Assembly: GCF_030814015.1 (NCBI RefSeq) | Contig: NZ_JAUSUL010000001.1 | Span: forward strand, 1 to 64,000 | DNA: 64,000 bases | From: Amorphus orientalis | GTDB taxonomy: Bacteria; Pseudomonadota; Alphaproteobacteria; Rhizobiales; Amorphaceae | Direction of reading: 5' to 3' | Shown here: piece by piece, positions 24,750-33,757 of the stretch | How positions within the stretch are numbered: position 1 is the first letter of the stretch | Layout of the letters: the number at the start of each line of letters is the position of its first letter | Notes under the pieces: model-generated | Seen by the model: only the letters and a program-made list of their open reading frames with translations | Database searches by the model: none | What the model was told of the DNA's origin: nothing | Made by a program: the position numbers and the translations under genes

Positions 24750-24867
24750 GTCGATCTCCTTTGCAGTGGTGAAAGAGAGGGCCGCGCCCGGAAGGCGCGC
24801 CCTGCGAGTTCGGCGGAAGGCGACCCGTATGGCACGAGCGCACCCGGTCCGCAGAAACGGTGTCAGG

Positions 24868-26079
24868 TCAGGCCTTTTCCGGCGCACCCGCGGCGTCGGT
24901 GTTCGCATCGCCCTTGCGCACCAGCCGCTTCACGAGCCCCGCCGGGCCGGTGTCGTGCCAGGCGAGATTGCCGCGGTCGCGCTTGGACACGCCGAGCGAC
25001 TGGGTCATCCGGTCGATGATGATCGCCAGGATGACGATGCCGATGCCGCCGATCGTCGCCAGCCCCATGTCGAGCCGGCCGATGCCACGCAGCACCATCT
25101 GGCCGAGACCGCCGACGGCGATCATGGACGCGATGACCACCATCGAGAGCGCGAGCATGAGCGTCTGGTTCAGACCGGCCATGATGGTCGGCATGGCGAT
25201 CGGAAGCTGCACCTTGTAGAGCAGCTGCCGGTCGGACGCGCCGAACGAGCGGGCCGCCTCCACCAGATCGACCGGAACCTGGCGGATGCCCAGGTTGGTC
25301 AGGCGCACGATCGGCGCCAGCGCGAAGATGATGGTCACCACCACGCCCGGCACGTTGCCGATGCCGAACAGCATGACGATGGGAACGAGATAGACGAAGG
25401 CCGGCGTGGTCTGCATGGCGTCGAGGATCGGTCGCACCGACCGGGCCGCCCGGTCGTTGCGGGCGAGCCATATGCCCGTCGGCAGGCCGATCAGGGTGCA
25501 GAAGAAGACCGCCGTGATCACCAGAGACAGGGTGATCATCGCCTCCTCCCAGGCGCCGATCAGCCCGACGAAGATCATCGACACGACGGCCCCGATGCCG
25601 AGGCGCGGCCCGGCCGCCTGCCAGGCCAGAAGGCCGATGATGATCAGCATCACCAGCGCGGGCGTGCCCAGAAGGGCCGCATCGACCCCGGAGAGGACCC
25701 CGTCGATCGGCCAGCGGATCGCCTGGAACACGGGCCGCAGGTTGGCGACGACCCAGTCGAGGACGTTTTCCACCCAAACGTCCAGCGGAATGACCGCGTG
25801 GTCGAACGGATGCAGGATATCGAAGCTCTGCTCTTCGGCCGGGGCGGCCTGGGTCAGCCAGTCCGGCGTCGCATCGCTGGCCGGAGCCCCGCCGCCGGTG
25901 TCGGATCCACCGCCGCCCCAGGGGTTCGAGCCGGCGTCCGCGCCCGCGTCGCCGCCACCGGCGCCGGCCGGTGCTTCGGAACCGGTCCCCTCGCCACCGG
26001 AAGCCCACGGATTGGAGCTGTCCTGGGCGAGAACGATCGGGCCGGCGGCGCCGTCGTTGGTCATGGCATGTTCAGGCAT
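24868..26079 (-). CDS. proW: Glycine betaine ABC transporter permease
   Basis: The 403-residue inner-membrane protein has the ProW permease domain with the binding-protein-dependent signature [15 protein letters not shown] and about six to seven helices. An unusually long soluble N-terminus precedes it: residues 20-70 are Gly/Ala/Ser-rich with two S-N-P-W units, then the conserved P-L-D-V-W-V-E-N region. AGGAGGG lies 8 nt before the ATG at 26079, which overlaps the proV end by 8 nt. It forms the channel of the ProVWX osmoprotectant importer. Confidence 0.95.
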   Translation of the reverse strand: MPEHAMTNDGAAGPIVLAQDSSNPWASGGEGTGSEAPAGAGGGDAGADAGSNPWGGGGSDTGGGAPASDATPDWLTQAAPAEEQSFDILHPFDHAVIPLDVWVENVLDWVVANLRPVFQAIRWPIDGVLSGVDAALLGTPALVMLIIIGLLAWQAAGPRLGIGAVVSMIFVGLIGAWEEAMITLSLVITAVFFCTLIGLPTGIWLARNDRAARSVRPILDAMQTTPAFVYLVPIVMLFGIGNVPGVVVTIIFALAPIVRLTNLGIRQVPVDLVEAARSFGASDRQLLYKVQLPIAMPTIMAGLNQTLMLALSMVVIASMIAVGGLGQMVLRGIGRLDMGLATIGGIGIVILAIIIDRMTQSLGVSKRDRGNLAWHDTGPAGLVKRLVRKGDANTDAAGAPEKA

Positions 26080-27292
26080 CTTCGGTGCCCTCCTGGTCCA
26101 GGGCCTCGAGAAGAAGCGCGCGGGACAGGACGCCGAGATAGCGCCCCTGGTCGTCCACGACCGGGAGGCCGCACGGCGCCTGGGCAACAGTGCCGATGAT
26201 GGAGCCGATCTTGGTGTCGGCCTCGATCGGCGTCACCTCCGGCAGGAAGGCGTTCTGGATCCGCGGCTCGGATTTCTTGAGCTCGGCCTCCAGCGACGCC
26301 ACGGATACCACGCCGTGGAAATGCTGTTTCTTGTCGACGACGTAGGCAAAGTCCCGGTCCGCGTCGGCGATCCGCTGCAGCACGCTGCGCAGGTTGCCTT
26401 CGCGCTCGACCACCGTCACCTGCCGCTTCCGCGCCACGTCGCGCGCGGTCAGGACGCTGGAGACGTTCACGCCGCGGAAGAACGACTTCACGTAGTCGTT
26501 GGCCGGGTTGTTGAGGATCTCGTCCGGCGTCCCGACCTGAACGACCTCGCCGCCCTCCATGATCGCGATCCGGTCGCCGATGCGCATCGCCTCGTCGAGA
26601 TCGTGGGAAATGAAGACGACGGTGCGCTGGTGTTCGGCCTGCAGCGTCAGGAGTTCGTCCTGCATCTCGCTCCGGATCAGCGGATCGAGCGCGGAGAAGG
26701 CCTCGTCCATGAGCAGGATCGTCGGGTCGTTGGCGAGCGCACGGGCCAGACCCACGCGCTGCTGCATGCCGCCGGAGAGTTCGTTGGGATAGCTGTTCTC
26801 GTTGGCCGCGAGCCCGACCTGAGCGAGCGCGGCCCGGGCGCGCTCGTTGCGCTGGCCCATGGGGACGCCCGACAGCTCCAGACCGAAGGCGGCGTTCTGA
26901 AGCACCGTCAGGTGCGGCAGGAGCGCGAAGGACTGGAACACCATCGCGATGTGCTTGCGGCGGAACTCCTGCAGTTCGGTCTCCGACATCGCGGCGATGT
27001 CACTGCCGTTGGCGATGATCTGGCCGGCCGACGGGGTGATCAGGCGGTTCAGCATCCGCACCAGCGTCGACTTGCCGGAGCCGGACAGGCCCATGACGAC
27101 AAAGATTTCGCCTTCGCGGACAGTGAAATTGGCGGCGCTGACGCCCAGCACCATACCCGTCTTCTCGAAGATTTCGTCTTTGCTGAGGCCCTGCTCGCGC
27201 AGTTTGATCGCTTCCTTCGGATCATCTCCGAAGACTTTATACAGATCTTTTACGACGAGCGCGTCGCTCTCACCCAAGTGGTTGATCCTCAC
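26072..27292 (-). CDS. proV: Glycine betaine/proline ABC transporter ATP-binding protein
   Basis: The 406-residue ATPase has Walker [10 protein letters not shown] near residue 60, signature [13 protein letters not shown], Walker [10 protein letters not shown] and switch H-D. The last 120 residues are a pair of CBS motifs, which in the OpuA/ProV family sense ionic strength or cyclic-di-AMP. It energises betaine import with ProW and ProX. It heads the operon; a perfect EcfG-type promoter lies about 140 nt upstream, consistent with osmotic or general stress control. Confidence 0.96.
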   Translation of the reverse strand: MRINHLGESDALVVKDLYKVFGDDPKEAIKLREQGLSKDEIFEKTGMVLGVSAANFTVREGEIFVVMGLSGSGKSTLVRMLNRLITPSAGQIIANGSDIAAMSETELQEFRRKHIAMVFQSFALLPHLTVLQNAAFGLELSGVPMGQRNERARAALAQVGLAANENSYPNELSGGMQQRVGLARALANDPTILLMDEAFSALDPLIRSEMQDELLTLQAEHQRTVVFISHDLDEAMRIGDRIAIMEGGEVVQVGTPDEILNNPANDYVKSFFRGVNVSSVLTARDVARKRQVTVVEREGNLRSVLQRIADADRDFAYVVDKKQHFHGVVSVASLEAELKKSEPRIQNAFLPEVTPIEADTKIGSIIGTVAQAPCGLPVVDDQGRYLGVLSRALLLEALDQEGTEDA

Positions 27293-27629
27293 GTATACGC
27301 GTTATGGCTGCTGCCGGATCGGCACCGGGAAAAAGCCGCAAAATAGGCCGATTTGTCAACCGCTCGATTATGAAATGTGAACCGAAAGGGAAACTCAGGG
27401 ACAACGTAGACTTTCGGATTACATCGGCCAACGCCGGCAGATCCGAAAGGTTCCTGATCCGAAGCCAATTTCCGGCTTTTGCCGCGCGTCACGGGTGAGA
27501 CACCGGCTCCACCCCTGCAGGTCCGGACACGAGCGACGAAGCGACGCAGCATGCGCTGCAAGCACGCAACCGGCCTCGAACCGGCCAATTGCGGCAGCCG
27601 GTCGGACGGGTCTCGGACATGTCAGGGTA
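27293..27629. other. Upstream region of proVWX (337 nt)
   Basis: The stretch between tRNA-Arg and proV carries the EcfG-type promoter at 27430-27454 and an implied leader of about 135 nt. No other feature was found. Confidence 0.5.
27430..27454 (-). promoter_or_regulatory. Perfect EcfG-type promoter of proVWX (GGAAC-N16-CGTT)
   Basis: On the minus strand GGAAC (27450-27454), exactly 16 nt, and CGTT (27430-27433) match the general-stress consensus completely. The -10 lies 138 nt before the proV start. Confidence 0.65.
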
Positions 27630-27706
<77 letters not shown>

Positions 27707-27884
27707 CCGGCGCGGAAATAGATCCCGCGCTTCGCAAGTGCCACGCGGCAAATCACGCGCGAGCCCCTTCCATATAAGAAGCCGACGCAGGCATCAACGC
27801 CATGCTGGCCCGAACCGCCGATTTCTGTCGGAAGGTCGCCGGATGCCGTTTCCACCAGAACCCATCAGCGTGGGTGGAACGGCC

Positions 27885-29189
27885 CTAGCCGCCCTCGGGC
27901 CGGCCGGCGATCGCGGTGGCGAAATCGTCGGCGGAGAACGGCGCCAGGTCGTCGACCCCCTCGCCAACGCCGACGAAATGGACCGGCAGCTGGTGCCGCG
28001 CGGAGATCGCCACCAGGATGCCGCCGCGGGCCGTGCCGTCCAGCTTGGTCATGACGAGCCCGGTCACGCCCACCGCCTTGGAAAAGATCTCCACCTGGTT
28101 GAGCGCGTTCTGCCCGGTGGTGGCGTCAAGCACCAGAAGCACGGCGTGGGGCGCGTCCGGCACCTTCTTCTTGATGACGCGGACGACCTTCTCCAGCTCG
28201 GCCATCAGCTCGGTGCGGTTCTGCAGACGTCCGGCGGTGTCGATCAGGAGCGCGTCGGCACCCGCGGCGGCCGCGTCCTCGAGTGCGTCGTAGACGAGGC
28301 CGGCCGCATCGGATCCGGTCTCCCGGGCGACCACGTGGCTCTTCGTCCGCTCGCCCCAGATCTTGAGTTGCTCGACGGCGGCGGCGCGGAAGGTGTCGCC
28401 GGCGGCAAGCACCACCTTTCGCCCGTCGCGGACCAGCTTGGCTGCGATCTTGCCGATGGTGGTGGTCTTGCCGGTGCCGTTGACGCCCACCACCAGCACC
28501 ACGAACGGCTTTTTGGTCCGATCGAGTTCGAACGGCTTCTCGACCGGCTCGAGCACCCGGGCGACTTCCTCGGCGAGGATCCTGCGCAGGGCGTCCGGCT
28601 CGATTCCCTTCTGGTAACGCGATTCCGACAGGCGGTCGGTCACGGCCATGGCCGTCTCGACGCCGAGGTCCGCCTGGATCAGGACGTCCTCCAGATCCTG
28701 CAGCGTCTCCGAATCCAGCTTGCGCTTGGTGAAGAGGCCGGTGACCCCTTCCGTCAGCGACGACGAGGTCCGGTCCAGCCCGCTCATCAGGCGACGGAAG
28801 AAGCCGGCCTTGGTTTCCGGTTCGGCGGGCGTCAGGACGTCTTCGGGCTCGGGGTCCGGATCCGCTTCCGTGCTCTCGCCGACGCGCGTCTCGATCGGGT
28901 CCGGGCCTTCGCTAGCCGTGGCGGGAGGGTCCGCCGGGGCTTCGCGCTCCGCGTCCACCGGCTCGGGCGCTGCCTCGGGCTCGAAGCCGGACGTGACCGG
29001 TTCGACGATCGCGTCGTCCGGGTCGGGGCCGCGCGGCTCTTCCCCGGAAGGCTCGCCCCCGGACGGATCCTCGGTTTCGATCGCGGCTGCCGCATCTTCC
29101 GGCGCTTCGGTTTCGGGCGCAGGCTCCTGGTCCTCGGCGCGCCGGCCGAACATGCGGCGCCAGAGGCCGCCCTTCTGGTCGCTGCTCAT
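27885..29189 (-). CDS. ftsY: Signal recognition particle receptor FtsY
   Basis: The 434-residue GTPase docks SRP-ribosome complexes at the membrane. An acidic, Pro/Glu-rich A domain (about residues 15-115) with a basic N-terminus is followed by the N domain and the NG GTPase: G-V-N-G-T-G-K-T-T-T (G1), D-T-F-R-A-A-A, D-T-A-G-R (G3) and T-K-L-D-G-T-A-R-G-G (G4). Its ATG overlaps the mtaB stop by 4 nt, so the two are co-transcribed in the dapF-mtaB-ftsY order common in Alphaproteobacteria. Confidence 0.98.
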   Translation of the reverse strand: MSSDQKGGLWRRMFGRRAEDQEPAPETEAPEDAAAAIETEDPSGGEPSGEEPRGPDPDDAIVEPVTSGFEPEAAPEPVDAEREAPADPPATASEGPDPIETRVGESTEADPDPEPEDVLTPAEPETKAGFFRRLMSGLDRTSSSLTEGVTGLFTKRKLDSETLQDLEDVLIQADLGVETAMAVTDRLSESRYQKGIEPDALRRILAEEVARVLEPVEKPFELDRTKKPFVVLVVGVNGTGKTTTIGKIAAKLVRDGRKVVLAAGDTFRAAAVEQLKIWGERTKSHVVARETGSDAAGLVYDALEDAAAAGADALLIDTAGRLQNRTELMAELEKVVRVIKKKVPDAPHAVLLVLDATTGQNALNQVEIFSKAVGVTGLVMTKLDGTARGGILVAISARHQLPVHFVGVGEGVDDLAPFSADDFATAIAGRPEGG

Positions 29190-30541
29190 GCCGCCTCCGC
29201 CATCGGCTCGCCCACGAGCGCGCCATCCCGGGCCGCAACCATGCGCGCGGCAATGAGGTCGCCCGCCCGACCGGGCAGGCTGACCGGAGTGAAGCCTTCG
29301 GTCCGGCCGAGCCCGTCGCGTTCGACCAGCACCTGGCGCACGCGCCCGATCTCCGTCGCCAGGTGGGCGGCAAAAGCGCGCTCGCCCTCCGCGCGCAGTC
29401 GCGCCGCGCGATCCTTCACCAGCTGGCGGGACAGCTGGGGCATGCGGGCCGCCGGCGTTCCGGGCCGGGGCGAGAAGGGGAAGACGTGCAAATGGGTCAG
29501 CCCGCAATCGGCGACCAGCGCCAGGGTGTTGTCGAACATCGCGTCGGTTTCGGTCGGGAAGCCGGAGATCAGATCGGCGCCGAACACCACGTCGGGACGC
29601 AGCGCGCGGACATCGGCGCAGAACCGGATCGCATCGTCGCGCAGGTGCCGGCGCTTCATCCGCTTGAGGATCATGTCGTCGCCGGCCTGGAGCGACAGAT
29701 GAAAGTGGCCGAGCAGGCGGGGCTCGCCCGCGATCGCCTCCATCAGTGCCGGATCGACCTCGATGGAATCGATCGACGACAGCCGCAGCCGTGGCAGATC
29801 CGGCACCAGCTTCAGGATGCGCTGGACCAGATCGCCGAGCTTCGGTGTGCCGGGCAGGTCCGGGCCGTAGCTGGTCAGGTCGACGCCGGTCAGCACGACC
29901 TCCCGATAGCCATTGTCGGTAAGGCGGCGGACCTGGTCGACGATCGCGCCCATCGGCACCGAGCGCGAATTGCCGCGTCCATAGGGAATGATGCAGAAGG
30001 TGCAGCGGTGGTCGCAGCCGTTCTGAACCTGGACGAAGGCCCGGGCCCGGCCCTCCAGGCCGTCGACCAGATGGCCGGCCGTCTCGCGCACGCTCATGAT
30101 GTCGTTGACGCGCACCCGCTCGCCGGCATCGACCCCGAAGCGGGCGAGATCGCGCCAGGTCTCCGGTTCCGTCTTGGCGTCGTTGCCGAGCACCAGATCG
30201 ACGGCATCGAGCCCCGCGAACGTCTCCGGCTCGGTCTGCGCCGCACACCCGGTCACCACGATCTTCGCGCCGGGGCGTTCCCGGCGGAGCCGGCGCACGG
30301 TCTGGCGCGCCTGACGCACGGCCTCGCTGGTGACGGCGCACGTGTTCACCACGACCAGATCGGAATGGCCGGCCGCCTCGGCCCCGCGGCGGATCATCTC
30401 CGATTCCAGAGTGTTCAGCCGGCAGCCGAGCGTCACCACGTCGACACCGGCGGTCGGCCGGGCCGGCGGGTCGCTCTCAGGCGCCTCGATGGCTGTGGTC
30501 GGAACGGTCAAACCCTGATCTCTCGTTTCGGCCGACTGCAA
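29186..30541 (-). CDS. mtaB: tRNA t6A37 methylthiotransferase MtaB
   Basis: This radical SAM enzyme (about 451 residues) adds a methylthio group to t6A37 of tRNAs reading ANN codons. The N-terminal domain binds an auxiliary 4Fe-4S cluster with C40, C68 (V-N-T-C-A-V-T) and C99 (V-T-G-C-A). The radical SAM motif C-D-H-R-C-T-F-C is at C176, C180 and C183. A TRAM-like end follows. The frame opens with a TTG at 30541, with another TTG 30 nt inside, so the exact start is unsure. The operon is dapF-mtaB-ftsY. Confidence 0.94.
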   Translation of the reverse strand: MQSAETRDQGLTVPTTAIEAPESDPPARPTAGVDVVTLGCRLNTLESEMIRRGAEAAGHSDLVVVNTCAVTSEAVRQARQTVRRLRRERPGAKIVVTGCAAQTEPETFAGLDAVDLVLGNDAKTEPETWRDLARFGVDAGERVRVNDIMSVRETAGHLVDGLEGRARAFVQVQNGCDHRCTFCIIPYGRGNSRSVPMGAIVDQVRRLTDNGYREVVLTGVDLTSYGPDLPGTPKLGDLVQRILKLVPDLPRLRLSSIDSIEVDPALMEAIAGEPRLLGHFHLSLQAGDDMILKRMKRRHLRDDAIRFCADVRALRPDVVFGADLISGFPTETDAMFDNTLALVADCGLTHLHVFPFSPRPGTPAARMPQLSRQLVKDRAARLRAEGERAFAAHLATEIGRVRQVLVERDGLGRTEGFTPVSLPGRAGDLIAARMVAARDGALVGEPMAEAA

Positions 30542-30587
30542 TGGGCGAGCGGCTCGACTAGTGGTCTCGACGGCGGCTTGCGTCGTG

Positions 30588-31475
30588 TCAACCCGCGGCG
30601 GCCGGCTCGGGGGTCCCGTCGAAAACGAAGGTGCCGGCCACGGGATCGAGCGCGCCGGTGAAATCGGTGGCGACAGGGCCGGCCATCAGGATGGACCGGT
30701 CATCGCCGATCGCGATCTCCAGATCGCCGCCCGGCAGGCCGATCGTGACCTGGCGTCCGGTCCGTCCCGTGTGCGCAGCCAATGCCGCGGTGGCGCAGGC
30801 CGCGGTGCCGCAGGCGCGCGTCAGACCCGCGCCGCGCTCCCAGACGCGGACATCGATACGGGCGCGGTCGACGACGTGAGCGAGCGTCGCGTTGATACGG
30901 TTGGGAAAAAGCGCGTCGTGCTCGATCTCGGGTCCGAGCCGGGCAAGGTCGATCGCGTCCGGATCCTCGACCCAGTACACGATATGGGGATTGCCGACAT
31001 TCGCCACCGATCCCGGACCGAGGCCTGCGGCCTCCGCCGCGGCGACCCCGCCGACCGCCATGGTGTCGTCCACCGGGCGGGCGAGCGGAATGTCCTGCCA
31101 GCCGAAGCGGGCGTGGCCCATGTCAACCGCCACGATGCCGTCGTCCCGCCTGCGGGCCGACAGGCGGCCGCCGAGCGTGTTGATCGACAGGGATGCCGCG
31201 CCGGTCTCGGCGAACAGCCGGTCGGCGATGCACCGGGCCGCATTTCCGCAGGCCTCGACCTCGCCGCCATCGGCGTTGGCGATCCGCATGAACACGTCCG
31301 CCCCGGCCGGATCCGGCTCCAGGGTGACCACCTGATCGAAGCCGATGCCGCCGGCCCGTGGAGAAAGCCGGCGGATCGCGTCGGCGGTCAGTCCCGTCGG
31401 CACGGTCCGTCCGTCGACCACGAGAATGTCGTTGCCGAGGCCGTTCATCTTCACGAAGGGGATCGAGGCGGTCAT
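30588..31475 (-). CDS. dapF: Diaminopimelate epimerase
   Basis: The 295-residue cytosolic enzyme converts LL- to meso-diaminopimelate for lysine and peptidoglycan synthesis. It begins F-V-K-M-N-G-L-G-N-D, the family signature, and has the two catalytic cysteines in E-A-C-G-N-A-A-R-C and R-A-C-G-T-A-A-C, which act as a general base/acid pair. It leads the dapF-mtaB-ftsY cluster with a 46-nt gap before mtaB. Length and motif order are normal. Confidence 0.97.
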   Translation of the reverse strand: MTASIPFVKMNGLGNDILVVDGRTVPTGLTADAIRRLSPRAGGIGFDQVVTLEPDPAGADVFMRIANADGGEVEACGNAARCIADRLFAETGAASLSINTLGGRLSARRRDDGIVAVDMGHARFGWQDIPLARPVDDTMAVGGVAAAEAAGLGPGSVANVGNPHIVYWVEDPDAIDLARLGPEIEHDALFPNRINATLAHVVDRARIDVRVWERGAGLTRACGTAACATAALAAHTGRTGRQVTIGLPGGDLEIAIGDDRSILMAGPVATDFTGALDPVAGTFVFDGTPEPAAAG

Positions 31476-31496
31476 GGGTCGCGTCCTGTTTCCCGG

Positions 31497-32171
31497 CTAT
31501 ATGGCCGATCTCGTGCGCCGGAAAAAGGGGCGCGCGCGCCGGCGCCGCACGGGACGGGCCACGGCGTCGATGTCGATCGGCCGGTTGCGGACGAGATGTG
31601 CCCCCAGCCGCCGCCAGGTTTCGCGGGGCAGGGCGACGCAGCCGGCCGTCGGCGTCAGCCCTTCCCGGCTGCAATGCAGAAACACCGCGCTGCCGTGCCG
31701 GCGAACCCTGGGCGTCCGGTTGTGGTCGGTGATCACGACGACGTCATAGAGATGGTCGGTCCGCATCAAGCGTTCGTGCGACAGCGTCTGGGGCAGCCGG
31801 ACGAACAGGTTGTAGAGGGCGGAGCCGGGATCGTCGGACCAGCCGTCGTCGGCACGGGTCGCGCGGATCGGTAGATCGCCCGCCGGCGGGGCCACCCGGT
31901 CGGCGCGGAAAAGCGCCGCCTTCAGCCAAAATCGACCGATCGGCGTGGCACCGTCTCCCTCGCGCTTCCGCACCGCAAGTCCGCCGCTGCCGAGGGCGCA
32001 CGGAAGGGTCCTCCCGTCCACCGACAGGAGTCCCTGGGTGGTCGTTCCGGGACGCCGACGCACCAGGATCGGCTGCGCCGGCCGCTTCTTTCTGGCCCGC
32101 GACCGGAGCCCGGGTACGACGGGTGCCCCTACCGGGCCTTGACTTGTGCGACGCACGTTGTCCTTTCGCAT
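31497..32171 (-). CDS. L,D-transpeptidase family protein
   Basis: The 224-residue protein carries a YkuD-like domain. The catalytic pattern is R-H-G-S-A-V-F-L-H-C-S then T-P-T-A-G-C-V-A-L, where the last cysteine is the nucleophile. These enzymes form 3-3 crosslinks or attach proteins to diaminopimelate in peptidoglycan. The N-terminus is strongly basic with no classical signal peptide, as in the short alphaproteobacterial YkuD group. It is 21 nt upstream of dapF on the same strand and may be co-transcribed. A perfect 14-bp palindrome lies just upstream, shared with the divergent response regulator gene. Confidence 0.88.
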   Translation of the reverse strand: MRKDNVRRTSQGPVGAPVVPGLRSRARKKRPAQPILVRRRPGTTTQGLLSVDGRTLPCALGSGGLAVRKREGDGATPIGRFWLKAALFRADRVAPPAGDLPIRATRADDGWSDDPGSALYNLFVRLPQTLSHERLMRTDHLYDVVVITDHNRTPRVRRHGSAVFLHCSREGLTPTAGCVALPRETWRRLGAHLVRNRPIDIDAVARPVRRRRARPFFRRTRSAI

Positions 32172-32181
32172 ATTAGGACTT

Positions 32182-32195
32182 GCATAGGCCTATGC
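32182..32195. promoter_or_regulatory. 14-bp perfect palindrome in a divergent promoter
   Basis: GCATAGGCCTATGC is fully symmetric and lies between the L,D-transpeptidase gene (starting 32171) and the response regulator gene (starting 32243). Position and symmetry suggest an operator, perhaps for the regulator itself. Confidence 0.4.
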
Positions 32196-32242
32196 CTCTC
32201 TTGATGATTCGTTGGGCATGCCGGCGCACCAGAGGACGTTCG

Positions 32243-32953
32243 ATGACCGCCCGCAAGATACTGATCGTCGACGATGACGAGGACCTCCGGGAGGGCCTCG
32301 CCGAGCAACTCGCCCTTTACGACGAGTTCCAGATTTTCACGGCCGCCAACGCTACTGCGGGAATCGAAACCGCAAAAGAGGAGCGCGCCGACGTCGTCCT
32401 GATGGATGTCGGCCTGCCCGACATCGACGGGCGCGAAGCGGTGAAGCTGCTGCGCAAATCCGGCTTCAAGGCGCCGATCATCGTGCTGACCGCCCAAGAG
32501 GGGGATTCCGACACGATCCTCGGGCTCGAGGCGGGTGCCAACGACTATGTCACCAAGCCGTTCAAGTTCGCGGTGCTCCTGGCCCGGATCCGTGCCCATC
32601 TGCGCCAGTACGAGCAGAGCGAGGACGCGACTTTCGCGATCGGGCGCTACAGCTTCCGGCCCGCCGCCAAGCTGCTCGTCGACGAGCGCGGCTCGAAGGT
32701 GCGGCTGACCGAAAAGGAAACCGCGATCCTCAAATATCTCTACCGGGCCGGCCAGCGTTCGGTGACGCGGGACGTACTGCTGCACGAGGTCTGGGGCTAC
32801 AACTCCGGCGTCACCACCCACACGCTGGAGACCCACATCTACCGGCTCCGCCAGAAGATCGAGCGCGATCCGTCAAACGCCGAGCTGCTGGTCACAGAGG
32901 GCGGGGGCTACAAGCTTGTCCCGCAACCGGGCGGCGAGGCAAGCGCCGTATGA
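32243..32953 (+). CDS. OmpR/PhoB-type response regulator
   Basis: The 236-residue regulator has a receiver domain with acidic pocket D10-D12, phosphorylation site D55 (V-V-L-M-D-V-G-L-P-D) and K near residue 105, then a winged-helix DNA-binding domain (L-T-E-K-E-T-A-I-L-K-Y-L-Y-R-A-G-Q and L-E-T-H-I-Y-R-L-R-Q-K-I). The ATG at 32243 follows AGAGGA. No histidine kinase gene is adjacent; instead it overlaps a cyclic-nucleotide-binding protein by 4 nt, suggesting that protein is a functional partner. Targets are unknown. Confidence 0.94.
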   Translation: MTARKILIVDDDEDLREGLAEQLALYDEFQIFTAANATAGIETAKEERADVVLMDVGLPDIDGREAVKLLRKSGFKAPIIVLTAQEGDSDTILGLEAGANDYVTKPFKFAVLLARIRAHLRQYEQSEDATFAIGRYSFRPAAKLLVDERGSKVRLTEKETAILKYLYRAGQRSVTRDVLLHEVWGYNSGVTTHTLETHIYRLRQKIERDPSNAELLVTEGGGYKLVPQPGGEASAV

Positions 32954-33435
32954 GCCTGTCCCGCGACATCGCGGTGATGCGCAAGACACCCATGCTCGCG
33001 GGGCTTGAGGAAGAGCACCTGCGCCTGCTCGCCTTCTCCAGCGAAACCCGGCATCTCGGTCCGGGCGAGGTGCTGTTCGAGATGAATTCCGCTGCACCGG
33101 GGGCGGGCGTCGTGGCCAGCGGCGCCATTGCCGTGACGGATCCCGGCAGCACCCGCCCGCGCCGCGACGCGCTCGGTCCCGGCGGGATGATCAACGGTGT
33201 GTCGCTGCTTCTGGAGAACCGCCCCAGCGTGCGCGCGGTGGCAACGGCGCCCTCGGAAGTGATCCTCCTGGGCCGCGCCCAGTTCCGCCGCATCCTGATC
33301 GAGTACCCGGAGACAGCCCGCGACCTCCAGGAGCGCCTGTCGCGCAATCTCATGGCCATGACCCAGGATCTCGACGCCGTCAGCACCCGCCTCTCGGAGG
33401 TCGACCGGCTCTTGAACGGCGGTCGGGACGAGTAG
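32950..33435 (+). CDS. Cyclic nucleotide-binding (Crp-like) domain protein
   Basis: The 161-residue protein is essentially one cNMP-binding beta-barrel: L-A-G-L-E-E-E-H-L-R-L-L-A-F, then G-P-G-E-V-L-F-E, and L-G-P-G-G-M-I-N-G-V-S-L-L near the phosphate cassette. The classic R-S of cAMP-binding cassettes is replaced by R-P-S-V-R-A, so the ligand is uncertain. A C-terminal helix replaces the helix-turn-helix of Crp. It is translationally coupled to the response regulator before it (ATGA overlap). Confidence 0.85.
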   Translation: MSLSRDIAVMRKTPMLAGLEEEHLRLLAFSSETRHLGPGEVLFEMNSAAPGAGVVASGAIAVTDPGSTRPRRDALGPGGMINGVSLLLENRPSVRAVATAPSEVILLGRAQFRRILIEYPETARDLQERLSRNLMAMTQDLDAVSTRLSEVDRLLNGGRDE

Positions 33436-33449
33436 AGGCACCGGATCGC

Positions 33450-33756
33450 CGGCTCCCGTTTTCCCGGGATCCGTCTTTTCCAGCGCAAATCCCGGACGGA
33501 AAACCGGTTCCCACTTTTCCTGGGATTTGTCTTTTCCTGCGCAACGCCCGGGCGGAAAACCACTACGCACTTTTCCTGGCGTTGCTGGTCAGCGCGCGAC
33601 CGCGCGCCGGCCGATCAAGAGGCGCGGAGCGAAGCGACCGGGACACCAAAAACGGCCGCCCTCGCGGAGCCACGAGCGAAGCGAGTTGGCGTGAGCGCTA
33701 CTCTTTCAACGCAAATCCCGGACGGAAAACCGGTTCCCACTTTTCCTGGGATTTGC
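33450..33756. repeat. Cluster of palindromic dispersed repeats (three full units and one partial)
   Basis: Units of about 45 bp lie at 33485-33529, 33541-33585 and 33711-33756, with a degenerate partial at 33450-33474. Each runs GCAAATCCC or GCAACGCCC, then GG-CGGAAAACC, an ACTTTTCCTGG core, and ends in the reverse complement of the start (GGGATTTG or GGCGTTGC), so each can form a hairpin. Units 1 and 3 are virtually identical. Spacing is irregular (11 and 125 nt), unlike CRISPR. They abut the 3' end of the GGDEF/EAL gene. They resemble the REP/RIME-like dispersed elements of rhizobia. Confidence 0.85.
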
Positions 33757-33757
33757 G

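Noticed and set aside
33450-33756. Possible CRISPR array
   Set aside because: Repeat units are palindromic, spacing is irregular (11 and 125 nt), there are only three full units and no cas genes nearby.
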